The translations under genes and the position numbers were made by a program. The notes below the pieces were generated by a model. It did no database searches, had not been told where the DNA came from, and saw only the letters and a list, made by a program, of their open reading frames with translations. From the NCBI GenBank assembly GCA_003439945.1, contig QVRM01006451.1:858792-922791 (forward strand): 64,000 nt of DNA, written 5' to 3'. How positions within the stretch are numbered: the stretch's first letter is position 1; each line of letters opens with the position of its first letter. Positions 11,527 to 24,962 of the stretch are shown piece after piece. Source of the stretch: Dermanyssus gallinae. Taxonomy: Eukaryota > Arthropoda > Arachnida > Mesostigmata > Dermanyssidae.

Positions 11527-13648
11527 CCACTGATTTCTCTATTTCTTCTCTTTATTCTTTTCTCATTTCCTTCAGCTACTACACCGCAGCCAGCCGGCCG
11601 GCCGGGTACCAAATAGGCAATGATACTGATGTCTCGGATGATGATGCATTCGCGTTGTTCATTACCGCCGCCAACTACTTCGTGCTGCTTGATGACTCGC
11701 CGAAGTGCTAGTGATGGCTTGTGCGTGTTGGTTCGTCATCCTCGCCGTCATGAGTACGTTGCAGTACGTGACTGAATGAAACGTTGGGGAATGTATGATG
11801 GCCCTTCTATTCGGCTAGTTAAACACGGGTTGCTTTTGCTGCGCCCGCTATTGCTTCACGCTATTGTTGCTATGTCTGCCGTTGTTTGAGGCAACAAACA
11901 GAATGACCAGGCAGTGGTGCTTTGAGCTGCACTCACACAATGAGTAGCAGGCTTGAAGTAGGTTGATGCCGGGCCGCAAATGGCTGACGTAGAAGCTGGG
12001 GTATGGGGGTGATATCTGCCCCGTCGTTCGGCGGGGGGTGACCGTTTGTTAGTTAACTGGCTGCTAGGCGCCTGCGCAATCTACGCGTGCCCAGCTCCCA
12101 TTAGGAAAACTAGAGGGACAGGAAGACTACGCTGGGAACAGATTTGCGCGAACGCTTCAGTCGGCGGTGGTGTTATTGAACAGGGACACCGGGGCAGCCA
12201 AAGTAATACCATGAAACACCCAATATTTCTAATACCTCAAATCAAGGGATTTCAAGAATACTTTTACCGTATATCTACAGAATAGTCTCAGAGTAAATAA
12301 CGCTACCTGTCGACTTGTCTCTTGGTTTTGGCTAAGACGATACTTCCGGAGTGTTCCTCAATTTACTTTGCATCGCTGATTTAAGACGATTTAAGACCCT
12401 GGTATTTTTCTGCAGCACGCCTCCGGCACGGACTCCAAATTTCCCCGTAGGACACTTCTTTGAAGTTAAAGCTGGGCGAATATAGATTCCATTGTCCTGG
12501 AGAAATTAACCTTGGCACACCATTGAGCTTGCTTTACTGTATGAAATTTCGCTGTGAAGTCCTACTGTAAAGTATGTTGGCAGTTACTGAAGTAGGCTTG
12601 CAATCAAGGCTTTATACAACCTGCCTGTACCAACTGGCAGTAAAGAAAGGCGTTAAGTTTTGTTTCATGCAGGATAAATACGAGGGCAATTCGACCCACC
12701 GCCCTAACACACCGCCCCCGGGTCCAAATAGCCTTCAAAAGGTCAGCATTTCGACCCTGGCCGTTCCTGAGCCAAACACGATCATTGCTGCGGTTTACCG
12801 CCTGGTTAGTAATAAAGAGGGTCCTTCCACTGAAACTGCTGCTCGATTGTTCAGTACAATTCGTCAAGACAAGAAGCACTTATGCTCTGAGGTAGTGAGC
12901 TTTTTCTCTTTGCCGTATGTAAATAAACTTGTCGAAACTTCTAGGGTTTTAGTTAAATTACGTTGCGAAATTCGTCAGGTACTTCTAACTGAAATTTAAA
13001 GATGTGGCATTAGCTTTCATAGAACCGTCGAGTAGTAACGATATAGCAACTGCGGTACCGCGTACTCTAAATAGCACTATAATAGTTCTAAAATACTTTT
13101 CCTCTGGCCTAAATAGCATTTAGATAACAGCAACAGAGTGCGTACTTTTGTAGTATTTCTCTTTAGAGTTGTGTGAGGTAGAGCCAAAAATATTTGCTAA
13201 CATGGCCTGGAGCGTTACATTGCATGGTAGTATTTCTCTGTTGTACAACGCCTTAACTCAGCAATACGTAGGCAAGCCTGTTTTCCGGCCATTATTGTTT
13301 TCCTCATAACGCATCTGTCATTTGCGTAATATTTTATCGTTTAACTCTATTTTCACTGCTTTTCTTGTTGTTCCTTTTATTTTTATTTTACTGCCTAGCA
13401 CTCACCAATTGTATTCTGTGTTATGTAGTCTGATTGCACACTAGTTGTGCTTTTGCCTAGTCTAATCATTGCTAGCTAGGGTGTCGTCGTCTGCTTTTTC
13501 TCATATTTTGCCCCGATAGTGACCAAAAAGTGATTAATCTCTACAAATGCTTGCAGCACGTCCCTGCACTGACAACAACTGTCCCTCTTGATCTCGCGGC
13601 GATCTCCTACTCCAAAAGATATTTACCTTTTCTCCTCCTTCGTACGTA

Positions 13649-13677
13649 ACATATATATATATATATATATATATATA
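13649..13677. repeat. (TA)n microsatellite
   Basis: Pure TA tract of about 28 bp. Confidence 0.95.
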
Positions 13678-16600
13678 GGTTGTTGGCTCATAACTGTTTC
13701 TCGTAACCGTTTGTGCCTGCTCAATCCTGCAGCTATAGTTCTTCGTCCTTATTATTTCCTTTTTCAGTCAATGATTTCAGTCACTTGTTTGGGCCCCGGC
13801 CACCTCGTTTTATACAATAGCGCCCGGTCCTTAAGTTGGAGGTCTTGGAGGAAGAGAAGGCAAAGAAGGAAAACGATTCGTATTTTTCAGATCAGGGGAG
13901 CTTTTCTGCTTGCCGTCGAACGTTGAAGCAAACGAAAAAAATCGAAGAGAGATAGAGAGAGGAGAAGTGTAAAGACGAGAGGGAGAAAGAGCTACAAGAG
14001 AACAATAGAGAGAAGTCTGGAGGTGCACCAAGGACATGCACAAGAAATCGAGTAGCCTCTGCTAATACTGGACGTGCGAGGACGAGCCGACGAGCTGCGC
14101 GGGTTCGGCCAGCGAGCAGGACGCGAAGCTATAGAAGACTGCACAGCGTGGTTTGTGGCCAGTGGTTCCGATAACTCGCCACTGTTCGGCCTTCCCTTCC
14201 AGTTTCCCTTGCCGATTCGCCGGCTCACAGGACGTGGACAAGCGTATGTCCACCGAGCGATTGCAGGAACAGCGTAGTGACGACGACGACGCGGTTTCCC
14301 GCTCGATTTTTCTGGCTGCTCTAGATTCGTCTGCTGTCCTCCATTGTCCGCTAAACCCCACTGCCCTTCTTTCTCACCGCCTCCCCCGTTTTTCCACCTT
14401 TTCTCGCTGTTTCCTCTCTCTCGCGCAGGTTTTCCCCATAGACACCATTTTTGGCCGTACCGGGCAGACTGAGCGTTTTTGCCTAAATTACCTGAACTAC
14501 TACTACTACTACTTCGACTACTTCTGTTACTACTACAACTATCACATATACCACTATTGGCAGGCAGCGAGCAACTAACTGACAGGGAGTCGAAGAAGCG
14601 GACACGCAGGAAAGCCGGCGAGCCAGCATAGAGGACTGAGGCCTCCTCTCTTTCTTTCATAGCATTCGTAGCGTGCCGCCTTTACGCCGTCGCCAAACAG
14701 CGGACAATTGATTCCCAATCCTCGAACCACACTACTCGGTATCAGTGCGACGAGTATCAGAAGCGGTGGTGGTGGTAAAAGCAGGAGTAGGATTCGCCGT
14801 AGTTGAAGTAGTCGTAGTAGTAGTGAACTATAGTTCCTTATAGTATCGGACAGATCGGCTACCGCCAAGTGAGGAAACATTGGAAGCACACTAAAAAAGA
14901 GAGGAAAAGAGAGACAGCGTCGAAATCTATCTTCCCAGTTGGCGTAAAAAGACAAAAGGGAAAAAACAGATAACTCCACATCAGCGGTGGAGCAAAGTCT
15001 CTATGGGCGTGGGTTGACGAATTTAAGAGACGGAGACAGTTTAATTGACCGCTCCCAAAAGACGAATCTCGGCTATCGTTTATCTTTGTCCGTTATTGTG
15101 CAACGGAGAAAAAAACTGCTTACGAACTGAGGAAGCTAAAGAGATTTTTTTAAGTTTCCATGAAAGGCGCGGTCACGGTGAAGGGATAAAACGCGCTTGC
15201 CTATGGAAAGAGATCACGCGCTTGCAAGCCAGCAAGAATAACAGACTTAGATAGGATGCCATTGTGTCAAACTATATATACCCGTCGGTATATAAAATGG
15301 AGTTGCATTTGGTACTATTATTTATTTTGATTTGATACTTATTAAAATATCAAGATTGATATTGTATGCGAGGCGGTGCGTTAAGCGAAGTGTTTTTCTA
15401 GCGCCAAACACAATATATTACGCATCCACTTAGCCTTATCCTATTTTTGCTTGTTTCCTAGGATGGTGTTTTTATGACAGAGAGTGAGTAACCCGCGAGA
15501 CTTGCTAATAAAAAAAGCAATCTTTTAAAGTCGGGAAGCTATTAATTCGTAAACATCATATGAACTTGGGCCAGTGTATGGTCGGTGCCAGACTCTTTCG
15601 ACTATATTTACGTGCATGAGAAAGGTTTAGGCCAACTGGAAATCTCAGAAAAACCTCTTAGAGCATTACAGTGAATATAATAAGCAGACCGAATTCTGCA
15701 AAATTAGCCCGAACACGAATACCCATAAAACATTTCATTTGTCATCCCAATCACAGCAAAAAGGTATGATTTTATAGGTTTTAGTGTTAGGTCGTTCTTC
15801 TAGACGATTAGAGAACGTCTCCGTCCAAGCGATAGAACTTAGAACTCTGCGCTTTTTGCGTCTTACCCGTTGTCTATAGGTTTGTCAATAGAGAAATAAT
15901 GGCAACAGCCATCCCTCACAAAGTTCTCCTTTCTGAATGAGCATTGCGGTACATTAGTAAATCGCTGAGTCAATTTTCGCCTTACTACTACAGCACGGCA
16001 CTTCTGGATTTTGTGGACCACTGTGGGGTTTTTCGGCACCTCTGCGACCATGCAAAAACAAAAGCGCAGCTGCAGCTACCGCCCAGGTAAGACGGCTAAG
16101 CAAGGCTGACGTACGTCTTGTGTACGGTACGGTCGTTGAGCACTAAGTGCGATTGGCAAATCCTAACGTCCTTTCAGTTCTGTATCCTACGTATGTTTGT
16201 TTGTGTAGGTCACTGATTTTGCCCACTTGCTCTGAGAATCTTGGCTATAAGTCTCCGAAGAACCCCTCATGATACCCGTGCTGCCCGGCCCCGCAATCAA
16301 AGATTTTAATCAACTTAAGTGTAAACATCGCCCTTTTATCTGTACGTCTTCTCCCGCATAGCTGCATCTCTATGTGATGCATGCCCTGGGGAGGGTTTTC
16401 GCTGACTCGAGACTCCGTGTTGCCCGACGTTCTTAACCAGTTATACACTCACCTGCCGGGATGACAGTTCAAAGGCGGTCAGCGTTTTCGAAGTAGTGCT
16501 CACTATTGGAGTTCTTAGAAGGACCACTGATTAAATAGACTATTGAGATTCTTGTTAGGGAGTTAAGATAACATAGATTTGTGGTAAATTGGTAAGGGCG

Positions 16601-16872
16601 TGTAATCTCATCCCTCCAAAAGAAACTCCTCTCTTCATCCTTGAACCAAGCTATGCAAGCAACGTATACTTGTGTTTCCTGCTGCATTTTAAGCATTTAT
16701 TGGTACTCTTTCAACGATATTATCGTCATTCGTACTCTTAGTTCGTCGTGTGTCTGGTACTATGTTTGGCTGCTGGTTCTGTTATAGTATAAGAACATTT
16801 AGTAAATAGTACCAAAAACAAGTCGTATAGTACGACTTTAGCTGCTTGCTTGTAGAACTATTACCGCAAACA

Positions 16873-16875
<3 letters not shown>

Positions 16876-16945
<70 letters not shown>

Positions 16946-16949
16946 TATT
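16876..16949. repeat. (ATT)n tract at the 3' end of element E1
   Basis: Triplet tract, ATT on the plus strand and AAT/TAA in the sense of the retrotransposons. It is nearly pure, then slightly degenerate for about 20 bp where E1 begins. Confidence 0.95.
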
Positions 16950-17591
16950 ATTATTTATTATCATTATTATGTGTTAGGACAATACAATTGTGAGGTGTGA
17001 ATGTGTATCCTCGTTATTTCATGATTACCATCTAGCTACTCTCAGCCCATCGCACCTAATATCGACGCGGCATTTCCTCTGCAAACTGCCAGTGAAAGCA
17101 GCTGCCTCAGAAATTCGTCTTCGCGTATATCCCCGGTGTTTGCTCGTATTCGATAACCTAAGTCTTTTATAAATTTCCTTGTACTTCTGCTGACCGGGCC
17201 CAATGTTTCCATTGCAATCGGCACGAAATTGTATCTAGGCTCTAACTCTGTGTATTTACGCCACTTTTCTTTTTCTGCATGTTCGGCAACCCATCCCGCC
17301 TCCGTCGCGCTGTGGCATAAATAAGGCGGTGCGGCCGTGCAGGATACGGTCGCATCCCAAACCAGGCATTTGCCTTTTTCCCACGGCGGAATGGTCACAC
17401 CGTCAGGCCTTTTATCGTCATTTAGTCCTAGTCTGGGTTCCAGCATGCTAGGTATTCCCGCTTTCCGGAGAGCTCTTTGAATTATTGAGTTTATTTCGGT
17501 GTGCCTAGGGGCCCGACCTTGGCTCTTGATGCAGCTCAATGGGTGGAGGCCATCCTTCTCCACTGCTTTTCCACAGGCCTTACAACTGTGA
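16950..17591 (-). mobile_element. E1: R4/Dong-like LINE, strongly 5' truncated
   Basis: About 640 bp of the 3' end of an R4-type element on the minus strand, lying between two (ATT)n tracts. It starts abruptly inside the CCHC finger and runs through the whole restriction-like endonuclease to a 3' untranslated region of about 90 bp. That 3' region (about 16968-17015) is almost identical to the end of E2, so E1 and E2 are one family. The 5' truncation is typical of incomplete reverse transcription. Confidence 0.85.
17042..17582 (-). pseudogene. E1 C-terminal CCHC finger and restriction-like endonuclease
   Basis: Open frame covering the C-terminal 175-180 residues of the LINE protein. It begins just after an in-frame stop at the (AAT)n junction with CKACGK...HPLSC, a CCHC finger. 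Then come RPDGV and VWDATVSC (the PD and D of the endonuclease), AEHAEKEKWRKY, FVPIAMET and a Leu-rich end. E1 keeps the K/Y half of the endonuclease that E2 has lost. Without an RT or start codon it is a dead fragment. Confidence 0.85.
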
Positions 17592-17712
<121 letters not shown>

Positions 17713-20517
17713 GTTATTTATTTTCATTAATATGTGTTAGGACAATACAATTGTGAGGTGTGAATGTGTATTCTCATTATTTTATAGTTTCTTTCTCTGC
17801 GTGTTCGGCCACCCATCCCGGCTCGGTAGCGCTGTGGCACACATAAGACGGTGCGATTGTGCAGGAGACTGTCGCATCCCAAACCAGGCATTTGCCTTTT
17901 TTCCACGGCGGAATAGTGACACCGTCGGGCCTTTTATCGTCATGAAGTCCTAGTCTGGGTTCCAGCATGCTAGGTATTCCCGCCCTCCGGAGAGCTCTTT
18001 GAATCACTGCATTTATTTCTGTGTGCCTGGGAGCCCGACCTTGGCTCTTAATGCAGCTCAACGGGTGGAGGCCATTCTTCTCTACTGGTTTTCCACAGGC
18101 CTTGCAAATGTGTGGTTCGCATATCGACCCGCCGATTCTGAGAGCCGACACCATGCGGAATGAGACGTTGTCCAGCATGGCGCCGAGCTGCGGCGACGGG
18201 AGAGCCCTAAGGAATCCACCGCTGAAGGTGTCTCGTGCGGCCAAGAAGACTGCCTTCTCCGTAGAAGACTCAAGGCTTTCGGTGATCTCACGGGCTATAA
18301 CTTTACATCTGTAGTTATCAAGCACTCTCTGCGTTACACGTTTCTCCCAAGGACCTGGATCCAACTTCAGCTTGACAAGCGACTCTGCCTCCTGCTGAGC
18401 TATGTGCAGCCGGTGGTGAGCACTCGGGTCGACTAGCGCCTCTGCCAGCGGGCTGAATTCTAGCACAGACGCTGCGTAACATATGGGTGCCAATTCTACT
18501 GCTGATCGAACACCCAGTCCACCTTCTCTTATGGGGAGGCTTGCTCTTCGCCACGTATCGTCCGTGAAATCGATGTTAAGGACTTCACTCAGTATGTCTC
18601 TCGTAGAGTCGTCATACGCTTGCAGGGCGTCGGGACATTGGCTTGTCGGTGAGGTGCGCAATGTGTAGTTGAATTTCGGGGAACCTAAACTATATCTCCA
18701 AAGACATAGTGCAACTTGTGAGTGCATGGCCAACAAACGAGGCCGTGTCTGCAGCAACGCCCGGCGTTTTTCTGTTAAGGTCTTGTAGATACTTTGTGGA
18801 CTAAGTGGAGCCCCAAGAACTTCTAACTCGGCCGGGTTAACTTGCTTACAGCCTGGTAGAACGGCAGCAATGGTTTTGCGTGCTTCGTCTCGTTCCTGGG
18901 TGTCCCCCCCAACCGTTATAACTTCGCACTTGGAAAGATTGAGGATTGTCCCTCCGTCATTTGCAAACTCTATTACCTTAAGTATGTCAGCGGCCACCAC
19001 TTCTGCCGGTCCTCCTAATGTACCATCATCCAGGTACCAGATGTTCAATGGGCTTCTCATTCGTGCCACTAGACTGGAGATACCCAGACTGAACAAGGCG
19101 GGGCCTAGTGGGTCCCCTTGTTGCACTCCATTTGTTGATTTAAGTGGCTCTTTGTCACACCAGGATAGAAGTGACGGGTCCCTGTAGCATTGCCATACAA
19201 GTGGAAAGAGTTCCGGTACGTGTAGTCTTACTTCTTCTAATATTACGTCGCGTCGTATTGTGTTAAAAGCATTGCTAAAATCTAGCTTCACTAAAACCCG
19301 CACAGGACCGTCTGTTTCGATGTATGCTCGTACAGCGTGAACGGCTGCCTCCGCGCCTCCTTTTATAGAAACCCCTACTTGCCTTGGTCCTAAAGCTTTT
19401 GTTATGGATCCCTTACTGATCGCGATGGCCACCTTTGCTACAAGCCTTCGGATTGTAAGGCCACATGCTATAGGTCTGATTGAACCGTCCTTCTTTTTTA
19501 GGGCCGTAAGATTTGCCCCGTAAAAGGTCGTCAGGCAAGAAGAAGGGAGGCTGCCGTTTAGTGCCGAGGCCACCAGAGAGCAAACTTCTTCCAGAAGTCT
19601 TCCGGATGAGGGTACTGAGTTGTCAAGCATGTCCCGGAGATGTCGGGGACGCAGCCCATCTAATCCAGGTCCAGACGCTACGGCGAAAGATCGGACGGCG
19701 TCAACAACCAATTTATGATGTACGGTGTGTCCTCTTGTTGTTACTGGTGCCTGGAGGGATCCTAGGCGTTCGCTTGCGTCTGCCAATGGAGGGGGGTGCT
19801 TCTTTCTTAACTCCTGCTCCGTGTGATCGTTAAATGGTGCAAAAGAGTCGGTCGAAAGAAGGATCCGTGCGGCGGAACATACATCACCTTCAGCTAATTT
19901 GCGCTCTGCCATCTTCCCCCTGTCGTGATCTGTATCAAGTGATGTGTCGTACTGTATAATGTTACGGTTACACTCGTCTAAAAGACTTGCAAGTGTTTTC
20001 CACCGCGATTCAGTAACGTTCTTCCTGATTATTTGGCATAATGACCGATCATTGTTTCTCAGTGCTGGGATGCGTAGCAAGAGTATTGGCATTATTAGAA
20101 GCTTCTCCCAAGACGCGTTGTCCTTCCTTGTGTTGAAGTTGGAAAGTGCTTCAGCGTATGCTGCGCAGCATATTTCTCTAACTCCTCTGGGTATCACTTT
20201 GACTAGTTTAATGTTTCGATGCACCCGGGCCAGGGAACGAATTAGCGTAATTGAGTCGAGGGTCGTATCCGATTGCCTGTTCGGGTCGTCTTGTGCCGAA
20301 AGCGACGCAGGCGACGACGTGTTTCTCAAGGGTTGACTGAGTGGAGGCCGGGTATCTGCCGGATGGAGACGTGTCGTATGCATACGCAAGCCCCGGAGTG
20401 ACCTTAGGCACTTCCTGCATATTTCGCAGGTATATGACTGTTGTGATCGTAGTTGGGGTTGATCGGGGTTTGTATGGGCTGAAGGTAGGGAGCTCATGGT
20501 TAACTCGTAGTTTTCTG
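17713..20517 (-). mobile_element. E2: near full-length R4/Dong-like LINE in (ATT)n
   Basis: About 2.8 kb element on the minus strand, bounded by (ATT)n at both ends. The 5' leader is only about 20 bp before the ATG, and the 3' untranslated region is short and shared with E1. It has one open reading frame. Compared with E1, about 240 bp are missing at about 17785 (the counterpart of E1 17021-17264), which removes the end of the endonuclease but leaves the terminal 3' sequence. The element is otherwise uninterrupted, so the deletion came after, or during, a recent insertion. Confidence 0.9.
17777..20497 (-). CDS. E2 retrotransposon protein: C2H2 finger, RT, CCHC, truncated RLE
   Basis: Single 906-codon frame of an RLE-encoding LINE (R2/R4/NeSL group, closest in plan to R4/Dong). 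It would copy the element RNA into a nicked chromosomal target. A C2H2 finger lies at C24, C27, H40, H45. Reverse transcriptase motifs follow: KKKDGSIRPIACG, VLVKLDFSNAFNTI, VQQGDPLGPALF, and catalytic YLDDG near residue 488. A CCHC finger (CKACG...HPLSC) is near residue 800. The endonuclease PD is near 854 and the following D, in VWDATVSC, near 871. The protein stops a few residues after AEHAEKE because of the 240 bp deletion, losing the K..Y and FVPIAMET segment present in E1. The endonuclease is therefore probably inactive. The start is the first ATG after the ATT tract. Expression would have to come from an internal or flanking promoter; none is visible. Confidence 0.9.
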   Translation of the reverse strand: MSSLPSAHTNPDQPQLRSQQSYTCEICRKCLRSLRGLRMHTTRLHPADTRPPLSQPLRNTSSPASLSAQDDPNRQSDTTLDSITLIRSLARVHRNIKLVKVIPRGVREICCAAYAEALSNFNTRKDNASWEKLLIMPILLLRIPALRNNDRSLCQIIRKNVTESRWKTLASLLDECNRNIIQYDTSLDTDHDRGKMAERKLAEGDVCSAARILLSTDSFAPFNDHTEQELRKKHPPPLADASERLGSLQAPVTTRGHTVHHKLVVDAVRSFAVASGPGLDGLRPRHLRDMLDNSVPSSGRLLEEVCSLVASALNGSLPSSCLTTFYGANLTALKKKDGSIRPIACGLTIRRLVAKVAIAISKGSITKALGPRQVGVSIKGGAEAAVHAVRAYIETDGPVRVLVKLDFSNAFNTIRRDVILEEVRLHVPELFPLVWQCYRDPSLLSWCDKEPLKSTNGVQQGDPLGPALFSLGISSLVARMRSPLNIWYLDDGTLGGPAEVVAADILKVIEFANDGGTILNLSKCEVITVGGDTQERDEARKTIAAVLPGCKQVNPAELEVLGAPLSPQSIYKTLTEKRRALLQTRPRLLAMHSQVALCLWRYSLGSPKFNYTLRTSPTSQCPDALQAYDDSTRDILSEVLNIDFTDDTWRRASLPIREGGLGVRSAVELAPICYAASVLEFSPLAEALVDPSAHHRLHIAQQEAESLVKLKLDPGPWEKRVTQRVLDNYRCKVIAREITESLESSTEKAVFLAARDTFSGGFLRALPSPQLGAMLDNVSFRMVSALRIGGSICEPHICKACGKPVEKNGLHPLSCIKSQGRAPRHTEINAVIQRALRRAGIPSMLEPRLGLHDDKRPDGVTIPPWKKGKCLVWDATVSCTIAPSYVCHSATEPGWVAEHAEKETIK

Positions 20518-23800
<3,283 letters not shown>

Positions 23801-23851
23801 CACTATTACGATTGTTAATTTCACTATCACTATTATTATTATTATTTCGTA

Positions 23852-24302
23852 CTGGTGCTACTTCTGCAGTGAAACAAAGTGGGCGCTGGCTTGGCTGTAA
23901 CTATCGTCTTCTTAATTCTTGCCTTTCCAAAGGAAAACGTCGTTTTCATTGTCGGTGCGATGAGTTGTTGATATAACTGTTGGCGCCACTTTGTAGATTA
24001 GATGTTCCAACGTCAAATTTTAGTTGAGCAGCCGTTAGAATTCGAATTTGAATGGCAGCGGCATGCCGCTTGAAGCCTACGGGCCGTTACGCGGGTGGTT
24101 TCGTTTTGTTTCACCATGTCGTGTGGATCTTCACAGCCTCATGGCTGCTCGTGCCTCTGTCGCATGGCCACACACAGTACACTAAACTGATCACTGAGTT
24201 ACAGGCATCACTCTCGTATGTTACTTCCTGGGTTTACCAACCTGCACACACATGAATAGACGTGTTTCCTTGGAGCTCGATATGCGCACGTCCGCACTCT
24301 TT
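23852..24302 (-). repeat. Unit A of a duplicated 0.4-0.45 kb sequence
   Basis: Aligns along most of its length with unit B (24495-24894). Shared landmarks on the plus strand are GTTGGCGCCACTTTGTAG, AGCCTACGG..CGTTACGCG, CTCATGGCTGCTCG, CAGGCATCACTC and AATAGACGTGTTT. Unit A contains about 60 bp near 23880-23940 that unit B lacks. Both ends run into ATT-rich DNA. No protein is evident and strand is uncertain. It may be a non-autonomous element that uses the same ATT targets as E1-E3, or a local duplication bounded by the microsatellite. Confidence 0.75.
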
Positions 24303-24318
24303 GACGTCTTTGGCGTTA

Positions 24319-24371
<53 letters not shown>
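24319..24371. repeat. (ATT)n tract between units A and B
   Basis: About 50 bp of ATT triplets, followed by about 120 bp of AT-rich degenerate sequence. Confidence 0.95.
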
Positions 24372-24494
24372 TAGTTAACATTACTATTATAGACATGGTT
24401 ATTGCATTAATATTCCATGACATTATAATTACATTATTACGAACAATAACATTATATGTTAACACGATCTTATGAATTAACATTATTATGTGGT

Positions 24495-24894
24495 ATTGCT
24501 GCTGCTTCTCTAGTGATGACAAAGTGGTTGCTGTGGCTGTCGCGCGATGAGTTGTTGAAATCACTGTTGGCGCCACTTTGTAGATTAGCTGTTCCAACAT
24601 CCAAATTTAGCTGAGCGGCCGTTAGAAATCGAATTTAAATGGCAGCGGCGTGCCGCTGGGAGCCTACGGACCGTTACGCGAATGGTTTCGTTTTGCTTCA
24701 CCATTTCGTGTGGATCTTAACAGCCTCATGGCTGCTCGAGCCTCTGTCGCATAGTCACACACAGTACACCAAATCGATCACTGAGTTACAGGCATCACTC
24801 CGGCATGTCACTTCCTAGGTTTGCCATCCTGCACACACACGAATAGACGTGTTTTCTCGGAGCTCGACATGCACACGTCCGCACTGTTAGTGCG
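24495..24894 (-). repeat. Unit B of the duplicated sequence
   Basis: Second copy of the unit at 23852-24302, diverged at scattered positions and shorter near its left end. Its right end carries a perfect short inverted repeat (CCGCACT-gtt-AGTGCGG, about 24877-24893) next to AT-rich DNA. Confidence 0.75.
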
Positions 24895-24962
24895 GATAAT
24901 AATAATTCTATTATATTATTATTATATATATATAATAATTATTATTATTATTATCATTATCA
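24895..24962. repeat. Degenerate AT-rich and (ATT)n tract
   Basis: Mixed TAA, TA and ATT repeats at the right edge of unit B. Confidence 0.85.

Larger units (their letters stand above)
9800..16875. other. About 7 kb without a recognisable gene
   Basis: No gene can be supported. The stretch contains GC-rich blocks at about 10490-11750 and 13830-14990 with short CT, GA and triplet runs, separated by AT-rich DNA. Several open frames of 100-220 codons (for example 12574-12999 plus and 13992-14660 minus) have no recognisable domain, and the GC-rich ones are open in more than one frame. The blocks may be untranslated or regulatory parts of a host gene; this is only inference from composition. Confidence 0.4.

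Noticed and set aside
13992..14660. 222-codon Ser/Arg-rich minus-strand frame
   Set aside because: Low complexity in a GC-rich block, with overlapping frames also open; no recognisable protein family.
18021..20336. Several plus-strand frames opposite the E2 and E3 proteins
   Set aside because: Shadows of the minus-strand retrotransposon ORFs.
23852..24894. Complete LTR retrotransposon bounded by units A and B
   Set aside because: A primer-binding-like TGGCGCC is present, but only about 190 bp of AT-rich DNA lies between the units; there is no gag-pol and no TG...CA ends that I could define.
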